From: Oscillospiraceae bacterium
GTDB taxonomy: Bacteria; Bacillota; Clostridia; Oscillospirales; Oscillospiraceae
Direction: 5' to 3'
DNA: 64,000 nt
NCBI GenBank assembly: GCA_902761055.1
Contig: CACWIS010000003.1
Coordinates: 1-64,000, forward strand
The first letter of the stretch is position 1. The number at the start of each line of letters is the position of its first letter. The notes below the pieces were generated by a model. The model saw only the letters and a list, made by a program, of their open reading frames with translations, was not told the origin of the DNA and did no database searches. A program made the translations under genes and the position numbers. Shown here one piece after another: positions 27,772 through 38,200 of the stretch.

Positions 27772-28435
27772 GAGCCGGATCGGCTATCATTTCAAGGACG
27801 ATACACTGCTGGAGACGGCGCTGACCCACAGCTCCTATGCCAACGAGAAGCACGCCGCGGGCGCGGTGAGCTATGAGCGGCTGGAGTTTCTGGGCGACTC
27901 GGTGCTGGGGCTCACGACGGCGGAGTTCCTCTATGCGCACAGCCCTGCGCTGCCCGAGGGGCGCATGACGCGCCTGCGCGCCGAGCTGGTCTGCGAGACC
28001 AGCCTCCACGAGACGGCGCTTTCCCTCGGACTGGGCGAGTTCATGCGTCTCGGCCGCGGCGAAGAGCTGACCGGCGGCCGCGCGCGAACCTCGATCCTGG
28101 CGGACATGGTAGAGTCGATCATCGCCGCGATCTATCTCGACGGCGGCATGGCGGAGGCGAAACGCTTTATTATGGAGCATGTCCTCCGGAATGCGCACAT
28201 TGATGACGTCCGTCCCAGCGCCGACTACAAGACGGCGCTGCAGGAGCTGGTGCAGCAGAACGGCGAGGTCAGGATCTGCTATGAGCAGACGGGCGAGAGC
28301 GGCCCGGATCACAACAAGCTCTTCTCCTTCGCGGTGTCCGTCGACGGCGTCAAGATCGGCGAAGGCAGCGGGAGGACAAAAAAGGAAGCCGAACAGATGG
28401 CGGCGCGCCGCGCGTTGGAGACCCTCACGAAATGA
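27755..28435 (+). CDS. rnc: Ribonuclease III
   Basis: 226 residues. Cuts double-stranded RNA in rRNA processing and mRNA turnover. Catalytic signature YERLEFLGDSVLGL with the acidic residues, and ADMVESIIAAIYLDGG. The C-terminal dsRNA-binding domain runs from about 155 (DYKTALQELVQQNG) to GRTKKEAEQMAARRALETL. GTG start at 27755 overlaps the plsX end by 17 bases; GAGCGAGAG precedes it. The stop overlaps the next start. Confidence 0.96.
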   Translation: MKETLESRIGYHFKDDTLLETALTHSSYANEKHAAGAVSYERLEFLGDSVLGLTTAEFLYAHSPALPEGRMTRLRAELVCETSLHETALSLGLGEFMRLGRGEELTGGRARTSILADMVESIIAAIYLDGGMAEAKRFIMEHVLRNAHIDDVRPSADYKTALQELVQQNGEVRICYEQTGESGPDHNKLFSFAVSVDGVKIGEGSGRTKKEAEQMAARRALETLTK

Positions 28436-29481
28436 GCGCGCGCGCATCGATCATCCCTGTCTTTGTGCCGCATCTCGGATGTCCGCACGCCTGTGTCTTC
28501 TGCGACCAGCGCCGTATCAGCGGCGCTGTGCGGCCCGCCTCGGCGGAGGACGTTAAAAACGCGATCAGGAAAGCAGCCGCCTTGCCCTGTAACGGGGCAA
28601 AGCGGCAGCTGGCGTTTTATGGGGGGAGCTTTACGGCGATCCCGGCATCACGGCAGGAGGAGCTGCTCGCCGCCGCGGCGGAGGCCGCCGCAAGGGGAGA
28701 GATCGATTCGATCCGTCTCTCTACCCGGCCGGATGCGATCGACGGTGAAACGCTCGCTCGTCTGCGCCGCTTCGGCGTCGAAACGATCGAGCTCGGCGCG
28801 CAGTCGATGGACGATGAAGTGCTCCGGCTCTCCGGACGCGGCCACACGGCGGAGGACGTGGAGCGGGCGGCGAGAGCCGTCAGGGCTGCGGGTTTCGCGC
28901 TTGTACTGCAGATGATGACCGGCCTGCCCGGCGACACGCCGGAGAAGGATCTGGAGACGGCGCGCCGCCTCATCGCCCTGGATCCGGACGGCGTGCGGAT
29001 CTATCCGACGGTCATCGTGCGCGGTACGGAGCTGTATGATCGCTGGCAGAAGGGGGAATACCGGGAACACACGGTCGAAGACGCGGTCGAGATCTGTGCA
29101 AAGCTTCTGCCTCTCTTTGAAGACGCCGGCATCCCGGTCATCCGGCTGGGTCTCAATCCGACGGAAAAACTCTCCGGCGGCGAGGCGGCGGGCGGTGCCT
29201 ACCATCCAGCGCTCGGCGAACTGGTCCGCAGCCGCATCCTGCTTGAAAAGGCGCGGGCACTGCTTGCCGGCGTCCCGGCCGGCAGCCGTGTGACGCTCGG
29301 CGCGTCGCCGCAGACGCTTTCACAGGTGATCGGTCAAAAGCGCAAAAACCTGCGGCTCCTGCAGAAAGAGTTTTCGCTTGCGGAACTCCGCGTCCGTCCC
29401 GCGGTGACCGGAGCAGGGGAGATCCTCCTGCTGAAAACGGAAGACGATCACGGAGCCCCCGCCGGGGGAGGCGGAGAATAA
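28432..29481 (+). CDS. Elp3-like radical SAM protein
   Basis: 349 residues. Radical SAM cluster motif CPHACVFC (Cx3CxxC) at about residues 18-25, followed by FYGGSFTAIP, STRPDAID, ELGAQSMDDEVL and QMMTGLPGDTPEKDL. It resembles the radical SAM half of Elp3 but lacks the acetyltransferase domain. In Clostridia such genes commonly sit between rnc and smc; here smc has been moved elsewhere in the window. Role not established; RNA modification or maturation is a guess. ATG 28432 overlaps the rnc stop (ATGA). Confidence 0.88.
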   Translation: MSARASIIPVFVPHLGCPHACVFCDQRRISGAVRPASAEDVKNAIRKAAALPCNGAKRQLAFYGGSFTAIPASRQEELLAAAAEAAARGEIDSIRLSTRPDAIDGETLARLRRFGVETIELGAQSMDDEVLRLSGRGHTAEDVERAARAVRAAGFALVLQMMTGLPGDTPEKDLETARRLIALDPDGVRIYPTVIVRGTELYDRWQKGEYREHTVEDAVEICAKLLPLFEDAGIPVIRLGLNPTEKLSGGEAAGGAYHPALGELVRSRILLEKARALLAGVPAGSRVTLGASPQTLSQVIGQKRKNLRLLQKEFSLAELRVRPAVTGAGEILLLKTEDDHGAPAGGGGE

Positions 29482-29486
29482 GAAAA

Positions 29487-29515
29487 GCAGCATCCCATCG
29501 GGATGCTGCTTTTTT
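29487..29515 (+). terminator. Terminator of the dprA-rnc operon
   Basis: AGCAGCATCCC (29487-29497) pairs with GGGATGCTGCT (29500-29510), followed by TTTTT. It separates the operon from converging rpsU. Confidence 0.9.
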
Positions 29516-29523
29516 GCATTACA

Positions 29524-29709
29524 TCAATAGTAGCGCTTGTTCTTGTTCTTGCGGGCCGCCTCAGACTTCTTGCGGCGTTTGACGCTGGGGCTCTGGTAGT
29601 ACTCCTTCTTCCGCAGGTCGGCCAGAACGCCGGACTTCGCGCAGCTGCGCTTAAACCGTTTCAGAGCGTTATCCAGAGACTCGTTTTCCTTGACGTAGAT
29701 TTCAGACAT
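29524..29709 (-). CDS. rpsU: 30S ribosomal protein S21
   Basis: 61 residues, [20 protein letters not shown] with a basic C-terminus ending in KNKNKRYY. Small-subunit protein bS21, involved in the platform/anti-SD region of the ribosome. The start follows GGAGGGAGGG. A consensus promoter (29779-29807) lies about 75 bases upstream; the leader holds a small hairpin CACC-TTTC-GGTG on the plus strand near 29730. Confidence 0.96.
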   Translation of the reverse strand: MSEIYVKENESLDNALKRFKRSCAKSGVLADLRKKEYYQSPSVKRRKKSEAARKNKNKRYY

Positions 29710-29778
29710 TTATTTCCCTCCCTCCAAATACACCTTTCGGTGCTTCAAGGGCCAAATCATTGGCTTTTCAACAGTCTT

Positions 29779-29807
29779 ATTATAAGGGCTTTGGCCTTTC
29801 TTGTCAA
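29779..29807 (-). promoter_or_regulatory. Strong promoter of rpsU
   Basis: Minus strand TTGACA (29802-29807), 17 bases, TATAAT (29779-29784): a perfect sigma-A consensus. It lies at the very end of leuS (stop at 29811). Confidence 0.92.
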
Positions 29808-29810
29808 GCT

Positions 29811-32324
29811 TTAGTTCGCCGGCTTGAGGATCAGATTGATGATCCTGTTCTTGACGACAATGGTCTTGACCAGCTTCATGCCTTCCATCTGACGCTTGAT
29901 CTTCTCATCCGCGAGCGCGGCGGCGACGATCTCGTCCTCGCCGCACTCGGAGGGGACGGTGATCGTGCTGCGCAGCTTGCCGTTGACCTGCACCGCCATC
30001 TCATGCTCGGCGGCGACGGTCTTGGCCGCGTCGTACTTCGGCCAGGGCATCTGCATCGCCATGCAGCCGTGCTTTTCGGCAAAACCGCAAAGCTCCCACA
30101 TCTCCTCGGCGATGTGCGGCGCAAAGGGGGAGAGCAGCTGGATGAGGACTTCGAGATCGCCCTTCGTCAGTCCGCCGGCATAGAACTCGTTGACCAGGGT
30201 CATCAGCGCGGCGATCGCCGTGTTCATCTTCAGCTGGTCGATATCCTCGCCGACCTTCTTGATCGTGCGGTGGATGCTCGCCTCGTTCTTTGCGGAGACC
30301 TCAGGATCATCCTTCACGAGATCCATGAGGTTCCAGCAGCGGTCGAGGAAGCGCTTCGAGCCCTTGACCGCGTCGTCGGACCAGGTCGCGACCTTCTCAA
30401 AATCGCCGATGAACATGATATACACGCGCATCGTGTCCGCGCCGTAGGCCTTGATGACGTCGTCGGGGTTGACGACGTTGCCGAGCGATTTCGACATCTT
30501 CACGGAGGGACGCAGCGCCTCGCTGCCGTAGCGCTCGAGCAGCGCCTTCTTCTCCTCTTCGGTGGCCGCGTTGCCGACGTAGTGAGGATTCTGACCGAGG
30601 ATCATCCCGTGCGAGGTGCGCTTGGCATAGGGCTCCTTCGTATGGACGACGCCGATGTCGTAGAGGAACTTGTGCCAAAAACGGCTGTAGAGGAGATGGA
30701 GCGTCGTGTGTTCCATGCCGCCGTTGTACCAGTCGACCGGGCCCCAATATGCCTCGGCCTCTTTCGAGACGAGCGCAGTATCGTTGTGCGGGTCCATATA
30801 GCGCAGGTAGTACCAGTTGGAGCCGGCCCAGTTGGGCATGGTGTCCGTCTCGCGTTTGGCGGGACCGCCGCAGCAGGGACAGGTGGTGTTGACCCAGTCG
30901 GTCATCTTGCTCAGCGGGCTCTCGCCGTCGTCGGTGGGCTCGTAGCTGTCGACCTGCGGCAGGAGCAGAGGCAGCTCGCTCTCCGGCAGAGCGACCCAGC
31001 CGCACTTCTCGCAGTTCACGAGGGGGATCGGCTCGCCCCAGTAGCGCTGACGGGTGAAGACCCAGTCGCGCAGCTTGTAGTTGACCTTTTCCTTGCCCCA
31101 GCCCTGCTCGGCGGCGTACTCCTTCATGGCGGGGATGGCCTCGCGGACGGTCATGCCGTTGAGGAAGCCGGAGTTGACCATGATCGCGTCCTCGTCCTTG
31201 GAAACGAAGGCTTCCTTGGTGATATCGCCGCCGGAGACGACCTCGATGATCGGCAGACCGAATTTCGTGGCGAACTCCCAGTCGCGCTGGTCGTGGCCCG
31301 GCACGCCCATGACGATGCCGGTGCCGTAGCCCATCAGCACGTAATCGGAGACGAACATCGGGACAAGAGCGCCGGTGGCGGGATTCGTGACCTCGATACC
31401 CTCGAGCTTCACGCCGGTTTTATCCTTGTTGAGCTCACCGCGCTCAAAGTCGGACTTGCGTGCGGCGGCTTCGCGATAGGCCTGGACCTCGTCCCAGTTC
31501 GTGATGAGGTCCTTCCATTTCACCAGCAGCGGATGCTCGGGGGAGATGACCATATAGGTCACGCCGAAGAGCGTGTCGGCGCGGGTGGTGAAAACCGTGA
31601 CGTCGTCGGGCGTGTTGGTTTTGAAGCTGACCTCGCAGCCCGTGGAGCGGCCGATCCAGTTCTTCTGCTGGATCTTGACGCGTTCGATGAAATCGAGATC
31701 ATCCAAATCGTCGATCAGGCGGTCGGCGTACTTGGTGATGCGCAGCATCCACTGGCTCTTTTCCTTGCGGATGACCGGGGAGCCGCAGCGCTCACACATG
31801 CCCTCGACGACCTCCTCGTTGGCCAGGCCGACCTTGCAGCTGGGGCACCAGTTGATGGGAATGGTGGCCTTGTAGGCCATGTCGTTCTTGAAAAGCTGCA
31901 GGAAGATCCACTGTGTCCACTTGTAGTAGTTCGGGTCAGTGGTGTCGACCACGCGGTCCCAGTCAAAGCCGTAGCCCAGCATCTTGAGCTGACGGGTGAA
32001 GTTCTCGATATTCTGTTTGGTGACGATGGCAGGGTGAATGTGGTTCTTGATGGCGTAGTTCTCGGTCGGCAGACCGAACGCGTCAAAGCCGATCGGGAAG
32101 AGGACATTGTAGCCTTCCATCCTCTTTTTGCGCGTGACGATGTCGATCGCCGTGAAGGGGCGCGGATGGCCGACGTGCAGTCCCGCCCCGGAGGGGTAGG
32201 GGAATTCGATCAGCCCGTAGAACTTGGGCTTTTCGCTGCCGGTGACGGCCGCATAGGGCTTGCTGATCTCCCAGCGGTCCTGCCATTTCTTTTCAATTGC
32301 CGCAAAATCGTATTTCATGTTCAT
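29811..32324 (-). CDS. leuS: Leucyl-tRNA synthetase
   Basis: 837 residues. Class I synthetase charging tRNA-Leu. HIGH-type motif [12 protein letters not shown] near residue 50, CP1 editing domain with the family T-rich site ([18 protein letters not shown]), zinc-like Cys pairs (CEKCGW, CPCCGG), KMSKS loop [15 protein letters not shown] and an anticodon-binding C-terminus. ATG 32324 or 32318 could start (AAAGGG upstream); the difference is two residues. Last gene of the smc-to-leuS block. The preceding 62 bases contain no T-box. Confidence 0.96.
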   Translation of the reverse strand: MNMKYDFAAIEKKWQDRWEISKPYAAVTGSEKPKFYGLIEFPYPSGAGLHVGHPRPFTAIDIVTRKKRMEGYNVLFPIGFDAFGLPTENYAIKNHIHPAIVTKQNIENFTRQLKMLGYGFDWDRVVDTTDPNYYKWTQWIFLQLFKNDMAYKATIPINWCPSCKVGLANEEVVEGMCERCGSPVIRKEKSQWMLRITKYADRLIDDLDDLDFIERVKIQQKNWIGRSTGCEVSFKTNTPDDVTVFTTRADTLFGVTYMVISPEHPLLVKWKDLITNWDEVQAYREAAARKSDFERGELNKDKTGVKLEGIEVTNPATGALVPMFVSDYVLMGYGTGIVMGVPGHDQRDWEFATKFGLPIIEVVSGGDITKEAFVSKDEDAIMVNSGFLNGMTVREAIPAMKEYAAEQGWGKEKVNYKLRDWVFTRQRYWGEPIPLVNCEKCGWVALPESELPLLLPQVDSYEPTDDGESPLSKMTDWVNTTCPCCGGPAKRETDTMPNWAGSNWYYLRYMDPHNDTALVSKEAEAYWGPVDWYNGGMEHTTLHLLYSRFWHKFLYDIGVVHTKEPYAKRTSHGMILGQNPHYVGNAATEEEKKALLERYGSEALRPSVKMSKSLGNVVNPDDVIKAYGADTMRVYIMFIGDFEKVATWSDDAVKGSKRFLDRCWNLMDLVKDDPEVSAKNEASIHRTIKKVGEDIDQLKMNTAIAALMTLVNEFYAGGLTKGDLEVLIQLLSPFAPHIAEEMWELCGFAEKHGCMAMQMPWPKYDAAKTVAAEHEMAVQVNGKLRSTITVPSECGEDEIVAAALADEKIKRQMEGMKLVKTIVVKNRIINLILKPAN

Positions 32325-32386
32325 TCGATCCCTTTTTCAATGAATTTGTCCGTTCAGGCACGGACCTGCTCATACCGCCCCTGTAG

Positions 32387-32746
32387 TCAGGGGCGCGGAA
32401 GGGATGAGGGGTCAACAGTCTCCGCATCGCTCCAGAGACGCTCCAAATTGTAGAATTTGCGCGCCTCGTCCGTGAAAACATGGACGATCACGCAGCCGAA
32501 GTCCATCAGCACCCAGATGTCCGAGCGAAGGCCTTCGCGGCGCATCAGCGGCTCGCCTGCCTCGGAAAGGCGGCGGTCTACCTCGTCGACCAGCGACTTG
32601 ATGTGCGGCGCGGAACTGCCGTTGCAGATCACAAAATAGTCCGCCAGCACGGTCTGCCCGTCGGTCTTGAGGACCTTGATGTCCTTTGCTTTCTTGTCGT
32701 CAAGCGCCTCGACGGCGATGGCGGCGATTTGGGCGGGGCTCAGCAT
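32387..32746 (-). CDS. rsfS: Ribosomal silencing factor RsfS
   Basis: 119 residues. Binds L14 of the large subunit and prevents subunit joining when translation must be reduced. Family motifs DIKVLKTDGQTVLADYFVIC, RSDIWVLMDFGCVIVHVF and YNLERLW. Start 32746 follows AAGGAGAA, three bases after the nadD stop. nadD-rsfS-leuS is a common Clostridia order. Confidence 0.95.
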   Translation of the reverse strand: MLSPAQIAAIAVEALDDKKAKDIKVLKTDGQTVLADYFVICNGSSAPHIKSLVDEVDRRLSEAGEPLMRREGLRSDIWVLMDFGCVIVHVFTDEARKFYNLERLWSDAETVDPSSLPRP

Positions 32747-32749
32747 GTG

Positions 32750-33916
32750 TCATTTCTCCTTCTCATTGTACCACTCGTATGCGGTAAGCGTGTCGACATA
32801 GACCTCGCGTCCGGCGCGGCGGACCTCGTCGATCGTCATTTTCAGGGCCAGCGCCATCGCGCGGTCCAGATCCTCATAGGCCAGCTCGCGCAGCGGCCCG
32901 ATCCCGTCAAAATCGCGGGTCGGCTCGATATAATCCGCCAGATACAGGATCTTTTCGAACAGCGTCATGTCCGGCTTTCCCGTGGTGTGCCAGCGGATGG
33001 CCTCACAGACGGCGTCGTCCGCGCCGAAGAGCTCGCGCGCAAGCGCCGCGCCGGTCCTGGCATGCAGCAGCCTGGGATTGCTCCGCTCGGAATTATCGAT
33101 TATAATACCATACTTTTCGCACAAGTTCAACTGTTCCTCACAAGAACAGCGCTTGGTGATGTCGTGCAGGATCCCGGCCTCGGCGGCAAGCTCGGGGTCC
33201 TCGCCCCAGTGCAGGGCCAGACGGACCGCCTCTGCCTCGCAGCCGGCGACATGCGCCACACGGTGCTCGTCGAGATGGTCTAGGACCTTGGCGCGCAGCC
33301 AAGTCAGCTCCGGCTTCGCGCCGTAGTAACGGCGGCGTATGATCTCGGAATAAACCGCGTCGCTGAGCAGATCCTCGCCCGCGCGCAGCGGCAGCCGCTC
33401 CCGGATCTTTTCAGAGCTTGCCTCCAGCGGCTCGTGCGCGAGCAGCAGGACGTGCGCGCCATAGTCTGCGCGCAGAGATTCGGCCACGGCGGCGATCTGC
33501 TCGCGGTCGTCCTCCTCGCGGGAGAGCGCGGCGATCGTGCAGTGTTCGAGCAGAAAACGGAAGTGATACCACGCCTCAAAGCTCTCGAGCATGTCGGTCC
33601 CGATCACCAGCGTGAGCTCCGCGCCCGGATAGCGCTCAAGGAGCTGGCAGACGGTGTCGTAGGTATAGCTCTTGCCCTCGCGCTGCAGCTCCATGTCGCT
33701 GATCTCCGCACCGGGGATCCCGGCAAAGGCAAGACGGCAGAGTTCCAGCCGCTCCTGCGCCGTGGGGCTGCCCTCGGCCAGCGCCTTGTGCGGCGGGATG
33801 CTGTCAGGCACGATCAGAAACAGATCGGGCTGCAGCTCGCGCACGGCCGTTCTGGCCGCCTCAAGGTGCCCCAGGTGCGGGGGGTTGAAGCTGCCCCCGT
33901 AGACGGCGATCTTCAT
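32750..33916 (-). CDS. nadD: NadD-YqeK fusion: NaMN adenylyltransferase plus HD phosphohydrolase
   Basis: 388 residues, two enzymes in one chain. Residues 1-195 are nicotinate-mononucleotide adenylyltransferase (VYGGSFNPPHLGHLEAA with the HxGH motif; SSEKIRERL), which makes deamido-NAD. From about 205 an HD-domain hydrolase of the YqeK type follows (HRVAHVAGCEAEAV, AGILHDITKRCS with the HD pair, EAIRWHTTGKPDM, LADYIEPTRDF). YqeK proteins hydrolyse Ap4A symmetrically. In Bacillus the two are separate adjacent genes. The start overlaps the yhbY stop (ATGA). Confidence 0.94.
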   Translation of the reverse strand: MKIAVYGGSFNPPHLGHLEAARTAVRELQPDLFLIVPDSIPPHKALAEGSPTAQERLELCRLAFAGIPGAEISDMELQREGKSYTYDTVCQLLERYPGAELTLVIGTDMLESFEAWYHFRFLLEHCTIAALSREEDDREQIAAVAESLRADYGAHVLLLAHEPLEASSEKIRERLPLRAGEDLLSDAVYSEIIRRRYYGAKPELTWLRAKVLDHLDEHRVAHVAGCEAEAVRLALHWGEDPELAAEAGILHDITKRCSCEEQLNLCEKYGIIIDNSERSNPRLLHARTGAALARELFGADDAVCEAIRWHTTGKPDMTLFEKILYLADYIEPTRDFDGIGPLRELAYEDLDRAMALALKMTIDEVRRAGREVYVDTLTAYEWYNEKEK

Positions 33917-34224
33917 TTGCGTTTGCTGTCCTTCGGCAGCTCGATCTTCGGCTCTTTTTCGTTGCGCTTGTAGAGCACGAACTTGGTGCCGATGGTCTGA
34001 ACGCCCTCGGCGCCGCAGCGCTCGGCGAGCTCGGCGCAGACCTCGGCGGCCGTGAGCATCGAGCTCTCGAGCACCTTGCCCTTGACGAGCTCACGCGCCT
34101 TGAGCGCATCGCACACCGAGAGCACCAGGTTGTCCGTGATGCCGCCTTTCCCGATCAGGATGATCGTTTCTTCCTTCATGGCGAGGCCGCGCAGAAAAGC
34201 GCGCTGTTTGCTGGTGATTGGCAT
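33913..34224 (-). CDS. yhbY: YhbY family CRM-domain RNA-binding protein
   Basis: 103 residues with a single CRM domain: MPITSKQRAFLRGLAMKEE, the GKGGITDNL loop, and QTIGTKFVLYKRN. It associates with pre-50S subunits. A short Lys-rich tail extends past the domain. Start 34224 follows AAGGAGA and the stop overlaps nadD. Confidence 0.93.
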   Translation of the reverse strand: MPITSKQRAFLRGLAMKEETIILIGKGGITDNLVLSVCDALKARELVKGKVLESSMLTAAEVCAELAERCGAEGVQTIGTKFVLYKRNEKEPKIELPKDSKRK

Positions 34225-34247
34225 TTACTGTCTCCTTTTTCTCATGG

Positions 34248-34294
34248 ACTCTCCCTCTCCCGGGGGAGAGCCGTCTGCTTCACAGACGGAGGGG
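34248..34294. repeat. Intergenic double-hairpin repeat, copy 2
   Basis: CTCTCCCTCTCCCGGGGGAGAG is followed by CCGTCTG-CTTCA-CAGACGG and GGGGG. Same architecture as the element at 16151-16200. It sits between ftsY and yhbY and may be transcribed within the operon. Confidence 0.5.
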
Positions 34295-34300
34295 GCGTCT

Positions 34301-35209
34301 TTATTCTTTGAACAGAGCTTCTACGAAGCTCTTGGCATCGAAGGGGATCAGATCGTCGATCCCTTCGCCGACGCCGACATATTTGACGGGGAGCTTGAGC
34401 TCGTTTGCGATCGCAAAAACGATGCCGCCCTTGGCTGTTCCGTCAAGCTTGGTCAGCACGATGCCCGTGAGGCCGGCGGTCTCCAGAAACTGCTTGGCCT
34501 GCAGCAGACCGTTCTGTCCGGTCGTCGCGTCGAGCACCATGAGCGTCTCCACGTCCGCCTCCGGCAGCTCGCGTCCGATGATGCGGCGGATCTTGGCCAG
34601 CTCGTTCATCAGGTTCTGCTTGTTGTGCAGGCGCCCGGCCGTGTCGATGATGATGACGTCGCTCCCGCGCGCCCGGGCGGCGCTGATGCTGTCGTAGACC
34701 ACGGCGCCGGGGTCGCTGCCCTCCTCGTGACGGACGATATCCGTCCCGGAACGCTGCGCCCAGACCTCCAGCTGCTCGCCCGCGGCGGCACGGAAGGTAT
34801 CAGCCGCGCAGAGCAGGACCTTTTTGCCTTCGGCTTTGAGCTGGGAGGCCAGCTTGCCGATCGTCGTCGTCTTGCCGACGCCGTTGACGCCCACCATCAG
34901 GATCACGGAGGGCCTCGTATCGATCTTCAAACCGGCCTCGCCGGTCTGCAGCATCTTGCTGAGCAGCTCAATGAGGCCTTCACGCGCTTCGTAGCCCTTG
35001 CGGAAGCGCCGCTCCCAGGTCAGCTTGCGCATGCCCTTGACGACGCTCTCCGCGGTCTGTACGCCGACGTCGGAGAGCACGAGCAGTTCTTCGAGGTCGT
35101 CGTAAAAGTCCTCGCTGTCCGGCGCATAGTCCCGGAAGAGCTCCTCGAGCTCGTCCATGTTGTTCCGGGTCTTGCTCAGGCCGGAGAACAGTTTATCGAA
35201 CAGTCCCAT
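34301..35209 (-). CDS. ftsY: Signal recognition particle receptor FtsY
   Basis: 302 residues. SRP receptor GTPase for co-translational membrane targeting. NG domain with [49 protein letters not shown], and [16 protein letters not shown]. No acidic A domain, a common compact Gram-positive form. Start 35209 lies one base after the smc stop and has GAGGAGAA upstream. Confidence 0.96.
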   Translation of the reverse strand: MGLFDKLFSGLSKTRNNMDELEELFRDYAPDSEDFYDDLEELLVLSDVGVQTAESVVKGMRKLTWERRFRKGYEAREGLIELLSKMLQTGEAGLKIDTRPSVILMVGVNGVGKTTTIGKLASQLKAEGKKVLLCAADTFRAAAGEQLEVWAQRSGTDIVRHEEGSDPGAVVYDSISAARARGSDVIIIDTAGRLHNKQNLMNELAKIRRIIGRELPEADVETLMVLDATTGQNGLLQAKQFLETAGLTGIVLTKLDGTAKGGIVFAIANELKLPVKYVGVGEGIDDLIPFDAKSFVEALFKE

Positions 35210-35210
35210 A

Positions 35211-38200
35211 TCAATTCTCCTCTGCGGTCTTCTGCGCGCTCTCGAGATCGAGCTCGATCACGCTCGAGACGCCTTTTTCCTGCATCGTCACGCCGTAAAG
35301 CATGTCCGCGCTCTCCATCGTGCCGCGGCGGTGCGTGATGACCAGGAACTGCGTCCGGTCCGCCATGCGGCGCAGATATTCGGCAAAGCGGTTGACGTTG
35401 GCCTCGTCCAGCGCGGCCTCGATCTCGTCCATGACGCAGAAGGGCGTCGGGCGGACCTTCAGGATTGCGAAATACAGCGCGATCGCGACAAAAGCCATCT
35501 CGCCGCCGGAGAGCAGGCTGATCGTCGTGATCGCCTTTCCGGGCGGCTGGACGCGGATCTCGATGCCGCAGCCGAGCACGTCGTCGGGGTCTTCCAGCTC
35601 CAGCGAGGCGCGGCCGCCGCCGAAAAGCTCGCGGAAAGTACCGCGGAACGCCTCGTCGATCGCGGCGAACTGCGTAAGGAATACCTCCTTCATCTCGCCG
35701 GTGAGCTCGCGGATGATGCCGAGCAGCTCGCCCCTGGCCTTCTCCACGTCGCTGCGCTGGGTCGTGAGAAACTCGTAACGCTCGCTGACACGCTTGTATT
35801 CCTCGATCGCGCCGAGATTCGGCGTGCCGAGTGCGCCGATCTCCCTGCGCAGCTCCGCGATGCGGCGGTTTTCCTTGGCCATCGACTCCACCGGGCGGCG
35901 AAGCGCACAGGCGGCGGTGTGGCTCAATTCGTAATTGTCCCAGAGCCTGTCGAGGATCTGCTTCTCCTCCATGTCGGCGGAGAGCTTTTTCTGTTCGATC
36001 TTTGCGCTCTGGCGCTCGAGCGAGATGATCTCGGCGTTGCGCTCCTGCGTCTCCTTTTCCGCACGAGTGCGTCTGCCCTCGAGCTCGAGACGTTTTTTGC
36101 TGATTTCGGCGATCTCACCGCGGATCCCGGCGATCCCTTCGCGGATCTCGGCGAGGCGGTCCTCTTTCTCCTTGAGCCGCGTGAGCAGGCTTTCGACCTG
36201 CCGCTCGCTTGCCTCGACGGCGGCGCGCCGTACCGCGCTGTCACCGGTGATCGCTTCAAGCAGGGCGCGGAGCTGGGAGATGCCGTTTTCCGTCGCGCGC
36301 CGCTCCGCCTCGAGAGAGGAGCGCGCGCTGCGCTGCTCGGCCTGCTCGGCCTGGGCGGTGTCGAGCTGGAAGCGGACGTTGGCGAGATTCGCCTTTGCGC
36401 GTTCAAGCTCCGCTGCGCTGTTCTTCGCTTTCTCCGCGGCTGTCTTCGCCTTGCCGCGAAGGCTCTCCAGTTCGTTGGCGCGGGAGAGGATGCCGCTGTT
36501 TTTCGCACTGCTGCCGCCGGTCATCGAACCGCCGGGATTGATCAGCTGGCCGTCCAGCGTCACGATACGAAGGCGGTTATCGCCGGCCTTCGCCATACGA
36601 ACGGCGTCCGTCAAACTCTCCGCGACCACCGTGCGGCCGAGGAGGTTTTCAAAAATACCCTTGTATCGTCCGTCGAATTCGACCAGGTCGACAGCCACGC
36701 CGATAAAGCCCGGATCGTTCACGGGCGCGTCGCGCATGACGCCGCCGCGGATCGTGTCAATCGGCAGGAAGGTCGCGCGGCCCGCGTCGTGCCGTTTGAG
36801 GAATTCAATGGCGTTTTTGCCGTCGTTCTGCGTGTCGACGACGATGTGCTGTGCCGCGGCGCCCAGCGCCGTCTCGATGGCGAGCGCGCATTCCCGGTCC
36901 GCCCGGACAAGATTCGCCGCCGGGCCGTGGATCCCCTTGAGGGCGCCGTGCTCCGCCTCGCGCATCACGCTGCGGACTGCGCCGGAATAGCCCTCGTAAT
37001 TCTTTTCCATTTCCTCGAGCATGGCGATGCGCGATTCGGCGCTTTTGAGCTCGATCGCAAGGGCATTCGCCCGCTCGGTCAGATCGTTCAGGATGCTCTC
37101 GCGGCTCTTGAGCTTCATGCGACAGCCGTCGAGGACATTGTTCGTTTCCCGCTCGCGCGTCTCGGCATCCTTCAATTCGCCGTCGATGACGGCGATGCGA
37201 GCTTCGCTCTCCGCGATCTGGCTGCGCAGCTCCGCGGCGCGGCTGTCCTGCTTCTGCATATCCTCCAGCAGGCGGGCGGCCGCTTCGCGCGTGCTGTCCA
37301 CATTGGCGCGGATGACGGCAGCGGCGGACTCACACTCGCTCGCCGCGCTCTCGGCGGCGGAGAGGCGCTCGCGCGCCTGTTCGGTCTCGACGTCCTTTTG
37401 ATGCATGCGCTCGGTGATGCTGCCCGAGGAGGCATAGAGCGCCTCCAGGCTGGCCCTTGCGCTCTCCAGGCTGTGTGTGACCTGCTCGTATTCGAGATTC
37501 ACGCTCTCGGCCTGCGCGTGCAGGCGGTCCAGCGTCGTCATCCAGGCGGAGACTTCGCAGATCTTCAGCTCGTCGCGCAGCACGAGATAGCGCTTGGCGA
37601 TCTCGCTCTGCTCTTTGAGCGGGCCGACCTGCAGCTCCAGCTCGTCGATCTTGTCATTGACACGCAGAAGGTTCTCCTCGGTGCGCTCCAGCTTGCGCTC
37701 CGCCTCCTCCTTGCGGTAGCGGTAGCGCGAGATGCCGGCGGCCTCCTCGAAGACCTCGCGGCGGTCGGTACTCTTGGTGGAGACGATCTCGGCGATGCGG
37801 CCCTGGCCGATGATCGAATAACCGTCGCGTCCGAGGCCCGTGTCCATCAGCAGATTGTTGATATCCTTGAGGCGCACGTTCTCACGGTTGATGAAATACT
37901 CGCTCTCGCCGCTGCGGTAGTAACGGCGGGTGAGGATGATCTCGGCCGAATCGCTCTCGAAAATATGAGCGGAGTTGTCGATGACGAGCGAGACCTGCGC
38001 ATAGCCCAGCTTGCCGCGTTTTTCGGTGCCGCCGAAGATGACGTCCTCCATTTTGCCGCCGCGCAGGGCGCGTGTCCGCTGCTCGCCCATGACCCACAGG
38101 ATCGCGTCGGCAATGTTGGATTTGCCCGAGCCGTTGGGGCCGACGATCGCGGTGATATCTTTTTCAAATGTCAGGCGCGTCTTGTCCGGGAAGGACTTGA

